Numbered from the stretch's first letter, positions 7,375 through 16,312 are shown. The stretch is DNA of 56,492 bases from Candidatus Zambryskibacteria bacterium CG10_big_fil_rev_8_21_14_0_10_42_12 (GCA_002787695.1 PCXL01000008.1:1-56492); one strand, 5' to 3'. Notes: generated from the letters alone by a model not told the origin. Numbers and translations: made by a program.

Positions 7375-9555
7375 ATGTTTATGAATACAATTATTCAAAA
7401 AATAACCATGCGAAGTGCGATTGCTCTCGGAGCAGGACTCGCTTTGCTTGGTTCAATGCTTATCGCAATCCCTGCGTATGCAGAATCTCCAATAGGGTGT
7501 AGTGCCGACAATAGTGTTGTGAATATCTCATCAGATAAAATTGCTGCTGAAGAAGGCGAAACAATCACCTTTACTGTTGAGGCAGGTAATCCTACGTCTG
7601 TAAATGGATGCGATATCACAAATAGAACGATGACACTCACATTACCAGATGGTAGTACGGTACCATTTGGTCCAGTCAACTATCCAAATGGTACTGCAGT
7701 AGCAGTTGTGGGCAGTGCTCCATATATTGCAAATTCCGCAAATCTTTCTGGAGGTTTTTGGGTTGCAAATGTTACATGGGACGGAACATTGAAAGCTGTA
7801 TCTGATCAACCCTCAACTGGTTCAAAAAATGCTGTAGTGAACGAAGTTGAAGATCTTGAAGTTTCAAAAACAGCCGTTCCTTCATTCGAACGACGAATCA
7901 CGTGGACTATTGATAAGAGTGTAGATATTGACGAACACAATCTTTTGACAGGACAGAGTGGAGAATCAACATACACTGTTGCACTTGTAAAAAATGTTGA
8001 AGAAGCAGGATATAAAGTAGATGGTGTTATCACTATCCATAACCCAAATGATACAGAAAGTGCAACAATTGCATCTGTAGGCGATGTTATTTCTGGGTAT
8101 GGAAATGCAGATACGGTAAATTGCGGTGTGACATTCCCACACGTTCTTGCGGCAGGAGGTACGCTTGAGTGTACATATTCATCATCTCTACCAGATGATA
8201 CTACGCGTACAAACACTGCAACAGTAGTAACAAGTGGTTTCATTGACGGGGGATCTGGTGAAGCATCTGTCGATTTTACAGGTGTGAATCCAACATTGAC
8301 AGGTTTTGAAACTGTTAATGTTACAGATACGGTGGAAGGTTCGCTCGGTTCATTCTCTGATTCTGGTAATGCAATGTATACACGTGAATTTATATGTGAT
8401 GCCGATGAAGGAAATCATCCAAACACAGCTACGATTGTAGAAACACAACAAAGTGATGATGCGTTCGTTGACGTAATTTGTTCAACACCGTCAGTCACTG
8501 TTGAAAAAACAGGTGCAGAGCTGTCAAAGATTGGCGATGAAGCAACGTATACATTTCTAATCACAAACACAGGTGACACAACTTTGTATCTTGAAAGTAT
8601 AGTGGATGACAAAATTGGTGACCTAACAAATTCAAGCAACTATGACAGTAGTACGTGTGGTGCAAGCTTGGCACCGGCAGGTAGTTGTACAATCATCTCA
8701 ACTATTACTATCCCTGGTGATGCATCAGATCCATTTATTAACACCGTTGATGTGACATATGACACAGCTGAAGCGCTTGATGGATTTGAGGCAACGGCGT
8801 CAGATAATCATGAGACAGAACTATTTCAACCATCAGTTGAAATAGTAAAGTCTGGTCCTTCAGAAGCTGCAGTTGGTGATGAAATTACGTATAGCTTTAC
8901 GATCAACAATACAAGCTCTTCTGACTCACCAGACCTACTTATTGACAGTATTGTCGATAATGTAATTGGTGATCTGTCAGCAGAAGCAAGTGGGGCAGGA
9001 TGTGATACTCTCGCGCAGGGAAGTAGCTGTAACTTTAATGTGAATTATACGATTGACGCAGGGGACCCAAGTCCACTCGTAAATACGGTTGTGGTTCACT
9101 ATCACCCAGCAGAGTTTCCGAACGATATTACAGATGACGATAGTCACACACTTAATATCATTCAGTTAGAATTTGCTGGATGTACGCCGGGATTCTGGAA
9201 AAACAATATTGAAGGGGTGTGGGAAACATATGCTCCAACAAATGAATTCATCAATGTGTTCGGCGTAAGTAGTTTCTCAATTGGAAAAGGTAAGAAAGGC
9301 GTACTAGATCCAAACTTGCTTGAGGCACTTAATGCAAATGGAGGAGGTATTGATGCACTTGCTCGTCATGCCGTAGCCGCACTCTTGAATGCTGCGCATG
9401 GAGACGTGGCATATCCATGGACAGAAGCACAGATTATTTCAGCAGTTCAGGCTGCATTTGCGAGCGAAGACTACGAATCTCTCAAGAATCAGCTTGCGGG
9501 ATTCAATGAAGAAGGATGTAGCATTGACGCTCATGGAAATCCTATTACTGAGTAG
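7375..9555 (+). CDS. Large surface protein with repeated DUF11-like domains
   Basis: 726 residues. A signal peptide ends near AYAES (about residue 36). The body is built of beta-sandwich repeats of the DUF11 type; VEKTGAELSKIGDEATYTF and VKSGPSEAAVGDEITYSF are two matching repeat starts. A C-terminal module begins CTPGFWKNN, a motif seen at the ends of bacterial surface and exported proteins, and carries a helical tail. It is probably displayed on the cell surface. It has an unusually long structured leader and its own terminator. In-frame ATG 7381 is an alternative start. Confidence 0.8.
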   Translation: MFMNTIIQKITMRSAIALGAGLALLGSMLIAIPAYAESPIGCSADNSVVNISSDKIAAEEGETITFTVEAGNPTSVNGCDITNRTMTLTLPDGSTVPFGPVNYPNGTAVAVVGSAPYIANSANLSGGFWVANVTWDGTLKAVSDQPSTGSKNAVVNEVEDLEVSKTAVPSFERRITWTIDKSVDIDEHNLLTGQSGESTYTVALVKNVEEAGYKVDGVITIHNPNDTESATIASVGDVISGYGNADTVNCGVTFPHVLAAGGTLECTYSSSLPDDTTRTNTATVVTSGFIDGGSGEASVDFTGVNPTLTGFETVNVTDTVEGSLGSFSDSGNAMYTREFICDADEGNHPNTATIVETQQSDDAFVDVICSTPSVTVEKTGAELSKIGDEATYTFLITNTGDTTLYLESIVDDKIGDLTNSSNYDSSTCGASLAPAGSCTIISTITIPGDASDPFINTVDVTYDTAEALDGFEATASDNHETELFQPSVEIVKSGPSEAAVGDEITYSFTINNTSSSDSPDLLIDSIVDNVIGDLSAEASGAGCDTLAQGSSCNFNVNYTIDAGDPSPLVNTVVVHYHPAEFPNDITDDDSHTLNIIQLEFAGCTPGFWKNNIEGVWETYAPTNEFINVFGVSSFSIGKGKKGVLDPNLLEALNANGGGIDALARHAVAALLNAAHGDVAYPWTEAQIISAVQAAFASEDYESLKNQLAGFNEEGCSIDAHGNPITE

Positions 9556-9581
9556 GGAATCCTAAAACTCGTAAGAGTTGA

Positions 9582-9614
9582 AACAAACCGCGCGGTAATC
9601 CGCGCGGTTTGTTG
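9582..9614 (+). terminator. Intrinsic terminator of the surface protein gene
   Basis: AACAAACCGCGCGG, loop TAAT, CCGCGCGGTTTGTT. Confidence 0.85.
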
Positions 9615-9653
9615 TTGGTGGTATGATAGAGGAGGAAAGAGGAGGGAATGATC

Positions 9654-9803
9654 ATGTCTATCATGAGTCCGGCACCTTGCCCATGTTATGCTGACCCGCC
9701 GTACGGTCACTGTAGCAATCCAATGGCGTGCCCGTACTATCGAGAAGTGGTGATGGAAGGGTTGCATCCCACACAACACATAATCCTGCGGGAAGTCGTT
9801 TAA
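9654..9803 (+). CDS. Small Cys-rich protein, 49 aa
   Basis: Starts at ATG 9654, 7 nt after GGAGGG; an in-frame ATG at 9648 is too close to the Shine-Dalgarno. The peptide contains CPCY, GHC and MACPYY, so four Cys that could bind a metal. It lies 38 nt upstream of another Cys-rich SD-led gene (9842), and the two probably form one unit. No family recognised. Confidence 0.6.
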   Translation: MSIMSPAPCPCYADPPYGHCSNPMACPYYREVVMEGLHPTQHIILREVV

Positions 9804-9841
9804 ATCATCCGTGAAGGAGACCGGTTGAAGGAGGAAAAGAA

Positions 9842-10183
9842 GTGAGCATATATATGGAGGACATATACTGTCCGCATACACCAGAGGAACGAGAGGGTGA
9901 TGCGTGCGACTGTCCTGCTTGCAACATCTGCGGTATTAGGGTCGTTGAGGAACATCTCGACGAGCACGAGAAAGCGTGCAAGTTGCAGATAGAGGCATGT
10001 CGCAACGCGTGCCATAGAAATAGTGGCGCGAGATGCATGTTTAGGTGTTGCCCTCAGTGTGGTAGCCCAAAGAGTTCGATTCCTTTCACGAGAGCCGAGC
10101 TTTGCGAGGTTGGTCAACTGATGGGGCGGTGCATGCGAGGTCCAGAGAATGATTCGCCGGACATGCCGGCGGAACTTCTCTAA
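9842..10183 (+). CDS. Cys-rich hypothetical protein, 113 aa
   Basis: GTG start with GAGG 7 nt upstream. The sequence has many paired Cys and His: CPH, CDCPACNICG, CKL, CRNACH, CMFRCCPQCG. This suggests several zinc-binding knuckles. No domain is recognised. It is GC-richer than the genome average and ends in a strong hairpin shared with the convergent P-type ATPase gene. Confidence 0.65.
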   Translation: MSIYMEDIYCPHTPEEREGDACDCPACNICGIRVVEEHLDEHEKACKLQIEACRNACHRNSGARCMFRCCPQCGSPKSSIPFTRAELCEVGQLMGRCMRGPENDSPDMPAELL

Positions 10184-10185
10184 TA

Positions 10186-10215
10186 GTGGCGTGCGTCGCT
10201 TGCGACGCACGCCAC
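10186..10215. terminator. Bidirectional hairpin terminator
   Basis: GTGGCGTGCGTCGC pairs with GCGACGCACGCCAC over a 2-nt loop, between convergent genes. The T tract is weak on the plus strand. Confidence 0.65.
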
Positions 10216-10219
10216 ACTG

Positions 10220-12769
10220 CTATCTTTGTTTTGCGAATTTCTTGAACAACTCAATGACAATGAGATTGGTGATGCCGATCGCAATAACTCCAAGGAGCCA
10301 TATTGGCGGAAGAGCAACGGTACCAAGAATGTTTTGCATAAACGGCATATAGACAGCAAGTGCCGTGGTAGAAAATCCGAGTAGAACACCACCAGTGAGC
10401 CACCAGTTGCCAAACGGATTGTAAGAAAGAATTGACCGCTCTAGATTTCGCATAGAGAATGCGAGGAAGAGAATATACGATGCGAACGCCGTGAAGGTAA
10501 AGGTGCGTACGAGGGTTTCATCAAAGCCCATGCGGAGCAAAACAATATAGGTTACAAACAAAACCATGCTCGAGAGGAGACCGCGCCACACGGTGAAGAG
10601 GCGTATTTTTTTATCAAAGAGATTTGTTTTTGGCGGATGCTTGCTGTGACCAAATGCATCTGATCGTTCAAAGGTAAACGCCATCGCGGGGAAAATATCT
10701 GCAAAGAATTTCACGAACAAAATTTGTAGTGCAGTGAGGGGAAGGGGGAGTGAAATAATGATCGATCCGCCGACGAGCATCAGTTCATCAAAAGAATCTG
10801 CCAACAGATAGGTGATCACGGAGCGCATTTTGCGGAGCACATTTCGTCCTTCAAAAATAGCCTCGACAATCGTTTCAAAATTGTTGTTGAGCACGATGAG
10901 GTCAGAGGAGGCATGAGCAACATCAGTCCCTGCACCCATAGCAACGCCGATGGCCGCGCGTTTTAGTGCGGGCGCATCGTTAACGCCGTCTCCGGTAACC
11001 GCTACAACTTCGCCTTGTTTGGTATAGAGTTCGACCAGGCGTAGTTTGTGCTCTGGTGTTACGCGAGCAAATACAGTTGCACGATCGAGCTTGAACAGTA
11101 ATTCGGTGTCTGTCATGTCTTCGATATCAGCACCTGTAATAACAAGAGAATCTTTCTTCCAGAGTCCGATTTCTTGTGCAACCGCTTTTGCTGTCCCTGG
11201 GTGATCGCCCGTCACAATAACTGTTCTTACACCAGCTTCGCCAATTTCTTTTACTGCCGCAGGGACCGTTTCTCGTACTGGATCACGGAAACGAATGAGT
11301 CCTTGATATGTAAAATTGTTTTGCGTAACCAGATCACTCACTTTTGTATCATCTGCCACTACATGTGATACGACACCGAGTACACGTTCGCCATTTTCTG
11401 CATATGTCGTAATGTTCTGTTTGATATCAGCAACTACGGTTTGGTTGTCACTCACTTTTTCTAAGAGTACGTCCGGTGCACCGAGAAGGGACACAATTTT
11501 TTGGTTGTCATATGAAAAAACAACCGCAGAAAATTTGTAAGAAGAATCAAAAGGAAACATTTCGAGTACCTTCATCTGTTTAGAAATTTCAACAAGTCCT
11601 GGCTTGCTCTCAACCGCATGTGCGATGGCGCGTTCAACGGGGCGTCCGGACAACTCTTTGGTTTCCGGATTTTTTGCGATATCTATATTGAGTCCTGCTT
11701 CGAGTAACACATCATCTTCGGTTCCATGAAAAGCATCGACATGAACAAGTTTGAGGGAGGCTTCTGTGAGAGTCCCTGTTTTATCAGTGAGTATGAGAGT
11801 GGTTCCACCTAGTGTTTCGGTGGCAGACATTTTTCTTACGACACCTTGTTTCTTTGCAAGTGTTTCAGCACCAATGGCGAGCACAACAGACATGGCAATA
11901 GGCATGCTCTCTGGCACGGCAGAGACGATCACAGCAATTGCAAGCAGTAGAATTTCAGTAACAGGGAATCCAGCATAGAGACCGATACCAAAAATAAAAA
12001 GACCGAGCACAATCAGAATGAGAGAAATTATTTTTGCGAGACGAGAGACGGCTTGTTCGAGCGGGGTTCTGTCTTCCTCCGCGTTTTCTACAAGCTCTGC
12101 GATTTTACCGATCTCCGTATCTTCTCCGGTAGCCACGACAACACCTTCTGCTTCACCAACCGTAAGTATCGTACCGCCCCAAACCATGTTGGTACGGTCG
12201 CCAAGGGGTGTATCTTGTGCGATCTCACCGAGCTCCTTTTTTACAGCGAGTGATTCTCCGGTAAGAATAGCTTCGTCAGCCTCGACCCCTTTTGCTTTTA
12301 TGAGACGTATGTCTGCAGGAATGCGGTTGCCTTGGCGAAGCAAAACCACATCGCCTGGCACAATTTCGTATGAATTTATATATGTAACAGAGCCGTTTCG
12401 GCGAACACGTGTTTTGTGAGTGATATATTTCTCAAGTTTTGCAATGGCGTTGTTTGCTTTGTATTCCTGAAAGAATCCTAAAAATATATTTACGAGAATT
12501 GCGACACCTACAAAGATCGCCTCAGTTGTTTTATCAAGAAAAAAAGATAATAAAAAAGCGATTACAAGAACGCCGACGAGTGGATTGAGTATTTGGTGGG
12601 CGAGGAGTTTAACAATACTGACTTTTGTACTTTGTCTGATAGAGTTTTTACCGTATTTTTTAAGACGTTTTTTAACATCTTCGTCAGTGAGTCCGTCTTC
12701 ATTACTCTCGAGATTGTGAATGAGCGTATTAAGAGGCTCTGTCCAAGGAGCTTGCAACATATCTTTCAT
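10220..12769 (-). CDS. Cation-transporting P-type ATPase (P2, Ca2+-type)
   Basis: 849 residues from the chosen ATG at 12769; an upstream in-frame ATG would add 24 residues that do not match the family. The N-terminal cation-ATPase domain is followed by the actuator TGES, the phosphorylation motif DKTGTLT near residue 330, the nucleotide-binding domain, the TGDGVNDAPALKRA hinge motif, and a C-terminal block of six helices. P2 ATPases export Ca2+ or exchange other cations. It is divergent from mscL, 55 bp away; both relate to ion balance. Substrate is inferred. Confidence 0.9.
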   Translation of the reverse strand: MKDMLQAPWTEPLNTLIHNLESNEDGLTDEDVKKRLKKYGKNSIRQSTKVSIVKLLAHQILNPLVGVLVIAFLLSFFLDKTTEAIFVGVAILVNIFLGFFQEYKANNAIAKLEKYITHKTRVRRNGSVTYINSYEIVPGDVVLLRQGNRIPADIRLIKAKGVEADEAILTGESLAVKKELGEIAQDTPLGDRTNMVWGGTILTVGEAEGVVVATGEDTEIGKIAELVENAEEDRTPLEQAVSRLAKIISLILIVLGLFIFGIGLYAGFPVTEILLLAIAVIVSAVPESMPIAMSVVLAIGAETLAKKQGVVRKMSATETLGGTTLILTDKTGTLTEASLKLVHVDAFHGTEDDVLLEAGLNIDIAKNPETKELSGRPVERAIAHAVESKPGLVEISKQMKVLEMFPFDSSYKFSAVVFSYDNQKIVSLLGAPDVLLEKVSDNQTVVADIKQNITTYAENGERVLGVVSHVVADDTKVSDLVTQNNFTYQGLIRFRDPVRETVPAAVKEIGEAGVRTVIVTGDHPGTAKAVAQEIGLWKKDSLVITGADIEDMTDTELLFKLDRATVFARVTPEHKLRLVELYTKQGEVVAVTGDGVNDAPALKRAAIGVAMGAGTDVAHASSDLIVLNNNFETIVEAIFEGRNVLRKMRSVITYLLADSFDELMLVGGSIIISLPLPLTALQILFVKFFADIFPAMAFTFERSDAFGHSKHPPKTNLFDKKIRLFTVWRGLLSSMVLFVTYIVLLRMGFDETLVRTFTFTAFASYILFLAFSMRNLERSILSYNPFGNWWLTGGVLLGFSTTALAVYMPFMQNILGTVALPPIWLLGVIAIGITNLIVIELFKKFAKQR

Positions 12770-12823
12770 GATACTAGTATAACCGAATACGCTTTTCAGT
12801 AATCGGTACTTACTCACATATAT

Positions 12824-13246
12824 ATGAAGAATCTTTTTCAAGAATTTAAAACATTTGCACTTCGTGGCAATGTGATTGACCTAGCAGTCGGTGTGATTAT
12901 CGGTGCGGCGTTTGGGAAAATCACGACATCCTTGGTGACAAATATTTTTACTCCGATTTTGAGTCTACTGACGGGTGGTGTAGATTTTACTAACCGTATC
13001 TGGACGTTGCGTGGACCAGAACTCAATGAGGTAGGGGACGTAGTGCGTGAAGGTGTGGTGATTAGTTATGGTCTGTTTATTCAGAGTATGATCGACTTTG
13101 TTATTATTGCATTTGCGATCTTCCTCTTTATCAAAGCAATAAATACGATGCAAAGGAAAGAAGAAGAGAAGCCTGGTCCTACAACAAAGCCCAAGGACAT
13201 TGAACTTCTAGAAGAGATCAGGGATACATTGAAAGCTAAAAACTGA
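12824..13246 (+). CDS. mscL: Large-conductance mechanosensitive channel
   Basis: 140 residues, the usual length. The N-terminal amphipathic helix (MKNLFQEFKTFALRGNVID) runs into the pore-lining helix LAVGVIIGAAFGKITTSLV, a periplasmic loop, the second helix (SMIDFVIIAFAIFLFIKAI) and a C-terminal coiled helix. It opens under membrane tension to release solutes on osmotic downshock. No Shine-Dalgarno is seen. The upstream ATGA of start-codon element 2 begins 5 nt after its stop codon. Confidence 0.95.
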   Translation: MKNLFQEFKTFALRGNVIDLAVGVIIGAAFGKITTSLVTNIFTPILSLLTGGVDFTNRIWTLRGPELNEVGDVVREGVVISYGLFIQSMIDFVIIAFAIFLFIKAINTMQRKEEEKPGPTTKPKDIELLEEIRDTLKAKN

Positions 13247-13251
13247 TGTAC

Positions 13252-13379
13252 ATGAATCCCGTTAGAAACCGCGGTCGCTTGATATTACAGCAGAGTATGG
13301 ATATGCTATCGAACATATTTAACAATATAACTATGCAGTGTCTTGGTTTAACGACCGCGACCTGTTTCTAACGGGATGA
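13252..13379 (+). repeat. Start-codon element, copy 2
   Basis: ATGA direct repeats (13252-13255, 13376-13379) flank a 120-nt body. The outer stem pairs 13256-13269 (ATCCCGTTAGAAAC) with 13364-13377 (GTTTCTAACGGGAT). The bulge ACCT is at 13360-13363. The inner stem CGCGGTCG (13270-13277) pairs with CGACCGCG (13352-13359), 8 bp. From the upstream ATG a 40-codon frame stays open and stops at TAA inside the 3' arm, 5 nt before the downstream ATG. The apical sequence is related to that of copy 3. Confidence 0.92.
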
Positions 13380-13864
13380 AAACAAACACTAAATTTATAA
13401 TCGCTATTGCGTTACTCGTTGTTGCCGGGTTATTTTTCTGGGGTAAGCAGAATCAGTCAGTATCAATAATGTTTTGGAATGAGACGGGGATTGAATGTCT
13501 GTCAGACGGACACGTAAACCTAGCACAGCATATTCACCCGGCCATCAGTGTGACTATGGATGGAGAACCTGTTGCGATACCGGCAAATATCGGGGTGACA
13601 AGTACCTGTATGGCAGAAGTTCATACACACGATGCGTCTGGAGAGATACACATTGAAACAGTTGAGGCAGGAAAAGAGTTTGGCGTAGGTGATTTCTTTG
13701 TGGTTTGGGGTGAAGATTTTGCAAAGGAAGGATATCGTCGTTCTGTGACGGTAAACGGGGTAGAAGTTGATGTAGAGACATATACCATGAAAGATCATGA
13801 TGAGATCATTGTTTCGTACATATCTGAGGGTATTGCAGATGTGGGTGTCGAAGTAAAAATATAA
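13376..13864 (+). CDS. Membrane-anchored His-rich protein of unknown function
   Basis: 162 residues. One N-terminal membrane segment (about residues 6-24) is followed by an exported domain with HIHP, CMAEVHTHDASG and EIHIE motifs. The same pattern, HTHD-x-SG-x-IHIE followed by a GDFF-x-VWG segment, occurs in small envelope proteins of many prokaryotes without an assigned role; the histidines could bind metal. Its start codon is the 3' end of start-codon element 2. No Shine-Dalgarno. Confidence 0.75.
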   Translation: MKTNTKFIIAIALLVVAGLFFWGKQNQSVSIMFWNETGIECLSDGHVNLAQHIHPAISVTMDGEPVAIPANIGVTSTCMAEVHTHDASGEIHIETVEAGKEFGVGDFFVVWGEDFAKEGYRRSVTVNGVEVDVETYTMKDHDEIIVSYISEGIADVGVEVKI

Positions 13865-13880
13865 AACATAAAACGTGAGC

Positions 13881-13911
13881 GCGCCCGCACGGATGAAATC
13901 CGTGCGGGCGC
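13881..13911. terminator. Bidirectional hairpin terminator
   Basis: GCGCCCGCACGGAT, loop GAA, ATCCGTGCGGGCGC, between convergent genes. Confidence 0.75.
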
Positions 13912-13915
13912 TTCG

Positions 13916-14224
13916 CTAGTCTTTCCGATCCGCAAATTTGCAGAGTTGTCGGAGACTTTTCTGCGTCTCTTCACCAACCTCGCCATCAGCGCGCAGGCTG
14001 TCCGTTGCAAATCCTGAGCCGAGTAGTGCGAGTTGAATTACTCGGACAACACTCTTGCCCATTTCTTGGCCGTTTCTCTCACGGTCTTGCATGTACGCAA
14101 ATGCGTCGAGCGCATCGGGATGATCGGGTGGTAGTCCGAGGACCGTCCAGATGGCCGCACGACATTCCCGAGCGTGATTGTATGGTGTGACAGCTTCGTT
14201 TCCTGCGGCTTTCTTTTTCGCCAT
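13916..14224 (-). CDS. Hypothetical protein, 102 aa
   Basis: A GC-richer gene with a strong AAGGAG Shine-Dalgarno 7 nt before ATG. The protein is soluble and charged, starting MAKKKAAGNEAV; it has no recognised domain and no signal peptide. It is divergent from the next SD-led gene at 14380 and shares a terminator with the convergent gene upstream. Confidence 0.65.
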   Translation of the reverse strand: MAKKKAAGNEAVTPYNHARECRAAIWTVLGLPPDHPDALDAFAYMQDRERNGQEMGKSVVRVIQLALLGSGFATDSLRADGEVGEETQKSLRQLCKFADRKD

Positions 14225-14379
14225 CAGATCTCCTTGGGCTTATGGCTCCGCACAGACCTTATCATGAGTTTATGCAATTTTCCATATTGCGATTGACTCT
14301 CACATGTATACATAGTACACATATACTCGGATACACGAGAGTGTACTCATGCCAATAGTGAATCGGAGGAGGAATAGCA
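14225..14379. promoter_or_regulatory. Divergent promoter region
   Basis: Separates two divergent SD-led genes. It contains TTGACT at 14293-14298 and, further on, TATACT at 14322-14327, but these are not at ideal spacing. GGAGGAGG at 14366-14373 is the Shine-Dalgarno of the plus-strand gene. Confidence 0.4.
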
Positions 14380-14895
14380 ATGACAGTTCGTAGGCCGGCA
14401 CCGCCAAGTCTGCTTGTTGCGTATAGAGATCTCGGCGTGCTCAAGATTCCGCCAGCCTATCAGCACGACATCCAGCTCGCTCGCTTTCGAGCGCAGTACC
14501 CGAAAGGGATCCAGTTCAATCCGTTGCTTACTGATGATAATTTTTCATCGTGTGGGCACATGCTGAGGCCGTGGGATAAGGTGCGCGTACGGGTTTTTCG
14601 CCTAGGTGACTCCGCACCCACGAATGTGGTGATCAAAGAGATGTCCACGGAGTCCGTGTTCGTGGGTGCACAGGGTTTGTCGCTTGTGTTCACTCACATG
14701 CAGGACAAACTGGAGAATGGCAGGCGATACGTCGCACCACTACCTCGAGCGCTCGCACTGAACGATGGAACAGCACTCAAGGTACCCTGCTTTAGGTTCG
14801 ATTCGGAGCTTGGACATGAATTCCAGCTCGGATTCTACTACGCGCCATGGTTGCATACGAGCGACCTCATCTTGCAGTTTGAACGCGTATCATAG
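14380..14895 (+). CDS. Hypothetical protein, 171 aa
   Basis: Strong Shine-Dalgarno GGAGGAGG before ATG and a strong terminator after the gene. The predicted protein is soluble, begins MTVRRPAPPSLLVAYRD, and has alternating hydrophobic strands (KVRVRVFRL, NVVIKEM, SVFVGAQGLSLVF) suggesting a beta-rich fold. No family recognised. GC-richer than the core genes. Confidence 0.65.
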   Translation: MTVRRPAPPSLLVAYRDLGVLKIPPAYQHDIQLARFRAQYPKGIQFNPLLTDDNFSSCGHMLRPWDKVRVRVFRLGDSAPTNVVIKEMSTESVFVGAQGLSLVFTHMQDKLENGRRYVAPLPRALALNDGTALKVPCFRFDSELGHEFQLGFYYAPWLHTSDLILQFERVS

Positions 14896-14921
14896 TCGCA
14901 GAACGCGTTCGTCACATCTGT

Positions 14922-14954
14922 GAGCCGTCGGTCATCCGACGGCTCCGTTTTTTT
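14922..14954 (+). terminator. Intrinsic terminator
   Basis: GAGCCGTCGG, loop TCAT, CCGACGGCTC, then CCG and a run of T. Confidence 0.85.
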
Positions 14955-14982
14955 GAATAAGTAAATTTTTTGTGATTGATTT

Positions 14983-15402
14983 TTATAAAAACGAAGACCG
15001 CCCGAGTGTGGGGCGGTCTGTTTGGTTGGTTCGCGGATGCGTCGTTTTCGATGCGTCGATGTTGCGGATGTAGGTCCACAGACTGTTTTGTACATCTTCT
15101 GCTTCTTTGCGGGATAGGAAAACGCGAACAACAACACTCACGTGTGTTGTTTTGTGGGTGACAGGGTCCATCATCTTAAAGACGTCACATCTGATGAAGA
15201 ATCGACGATTTCTCTCGATGTGTTCGTTGCATCGAGGGTTCTTGTTTTGAGGACCCTGAAAGCTGTCTATTGCCTCGGCAACAAACTCCTGTCCGACGAC
15301 GGGTACCCAGCGATCTTGTGGATAACCCGAAATGTACATGAGTCCACCTGTGGCCATGCACAATAGTGCGATTGCAATTAGTGAGAGTAAGGTGCGTAGC
15401 AC
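14983..15402 (-). CDS. Hypothetical membrane-anchored protein, 139 aa
   Basis: GTG start at 15402 chosen because GGAGG lies 8 nt upstream; the open frame extends further. One N-terminal membrane segment (TLLSLIAIALLCMATGGLMY) is followed by an exported or cytosolic domain with RCNEHIERNRRFFIRCDVF, in which two Cys could form a disulfide. No family recognised. The last 10 or so codons run through the terminator hairpin of the gene itself. Confidence 0.6.
   Translation of the reverse strand: MLRTLLSLIAIALLCMATGGLMYISGYPQDRWVPVVGQEFVAEAIDSFQGPQNKNPRCNEHIERNRRFFIRCDVFKMMDPVTHKTTHVSVVVRVFLSRKEAEDVQNSLWTYIRNIDASKTTHPRTNQTDRPTLGRSSFL
14995..15019 (-). terminator. Intrinsic terminator inside the 3' end of the 139-aa gene
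   Basis: AGACCGCCC pairs with GGGCGGTCT, with a T tract on the minus strand. Confidence 0.7.
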
Positions 15403-15450
15403 GATGTCGTCCTCCGACGGATATCTTAGCATGTCTCTTGTAAAACAAAA

Positions 15451-15478
15451 GCGCCCTCGTCATGGGGGACTGGGGCGC
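15451..15478 (-). terminator. Intrinsic terminator of the 71-aa gene
   Basis: On the minus strand a GCGCCCC.../GGGCGC hairpin is followed by TTTTGTTTT. Confidence 0.65.
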
Positions 15479-15519
15479 GGGGTGCAGTGCAGGCTGCGGA
15501 CAGAATCGGTCAGATGAGC

Positions 15520-15735
15520 CTAGGCGGCCGGTGGAAGATCATTCTGTGATCCAATGATCTTGTCGATCATCAAGCCGATCTTTTCTGCACAAGGGATACC
15601 GTGAATCATGGCCTCAACCTCGGCGATTTCTGCAGGAGACTGCTCTCTGAGGAGTTCGCACATAAGCAGAGCCGTACCAACAGAAAAGGTATCCGTTTGT
15701 TTGATAGGTAGGGGAACAACAGTAGTATCAGGCAT
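15520..15735 (-). CDS. Hypothetical protein, 71 aa
   Basis: Start at ATG 15735, preceded by AGAGAGGTG; the longer upstream frame overlaps the neighbour's terminator. The peptide begins MPDTTVVPLPIKQTD and is mainly helical, with QSPAEIAEVEAMIHG and AEKIGLMIDKIIG segments. No family recognised. It is one of a run of three SD-led minus-strand single genes, each with its own terminator. Confidence 0.6.
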   Translation of the reverse strand: MPDTTVVPLPIKQTDTFSVGTALLMCELLREQSPAEIAEVEAMIHGIPCAEKIGLMIDKIIGSQNDLPPAA

Positions 15736-15806
15736 ATGCCTTTTCACCTCTCTAGGGAGCATATTAAACACATGTATATAAAAAGTCAATATTATATAAA
15801 ACAAAA

Positions 15807-15831
15807 GCGCCGCGTCTACGATGACGGGCGC
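15807..15831 (-). terminator. Intrinsic terminator of the gene at 15853
   Basis: On the minus strand GCGCCCGTC pairs with GACGCGGCGC (one bulge), followed by TTTTGTTTT. Confidence 0.65.
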
Positions 15832-15852
15832 CGGGCGAGACACGGTGAGTGT

Positions 15853-16077
15853 CTAAATATCAAGTTTGTCGGCGAGCTCTAGGAGTCGATGGTCTGGTTC
15901 GGCCCAGACTCTTTTGTCGCGAAGAGGTTTTACCTCTACGGCTATTGAAACATGCAAGCCTGCTCTCTCTAAGTCACGAAGTGTATTTCGGACCTCGCGA
16001 GATTGCCACAAGTGTTCGTTGATCCGTACCGTCAAGTCGCCAGCTCTTTTTTCCAGGGTTTCCGAAGGGTCGTTCAT
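15853..16077 (-). CDS. Hypothetical protein, 74 aa
   Basis: Start at the second ATG (16077), which has GGAG 6 nt upstream; ATG 16089 has none. The protein is predicted helical, charged and possibly coiled coil (SETLEKRAGDLTVRINEHLW, then VRNTLRDLERAG). No family recognised. Its own promoter is not clear. Confidence 0.55.
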   Translation of the reverse strand: MNDPSETLEKRAGDLTVRINEHLWQSREVRNTLRDLERAGLHVSIAVEVKPLRDKRVWAEPDHRLLELADKLDI

Positions 16078-16192
16078 GTACTGCTCCATAAGAGAGGGTA
16101 ACGAATATTAGATGAATTTGTCAAAAACAAGGTATTCGACCTGTGGGTAGGGTGAGTCCGTGCATAGGTTTCAGTTAGTTTTGGAGTCTTAT

Positions 16193-16221
16193 TTGACAAA
16201 CTCCCACCTATAAACTATTAT
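16193..16221 (+). promoter_or_regulatory. Promoter of secE-nusG-rplK
   Basis: TTGACA, 17-nt spacer, TATTAT, the best sigma-70-like promoter in the window, about 90 nt upstream of secE. Confidence 0.8.
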
Positions 16222-16228
16222 TGTCTTA

Positions 16229-16250
16229 CGCCCGTGAGGCGTTTTTTAAT
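16229..16250 (+). terminator. Possible attenuator in the secE leader
   Basis: ACGCC, loop CGTGA, GGCGT, then six T, about 10 nt after the promoter. The stem is only 5 bp, so it may act as a weak early terminator. Confidence 0.4.
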
Positions 16251-16312
16251 TGGTTGCAGTATCGTTATCGTGTATTCTATATACTAAGTACTAGTTACTA
16301 ACTACTAATATC

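Noticed and set aside
10180-10413. Small minus-strand frame at the end of the P-type ATPase gene
   Set aside because: Shadow frame of the ATPase without start signals or a plausible protein.
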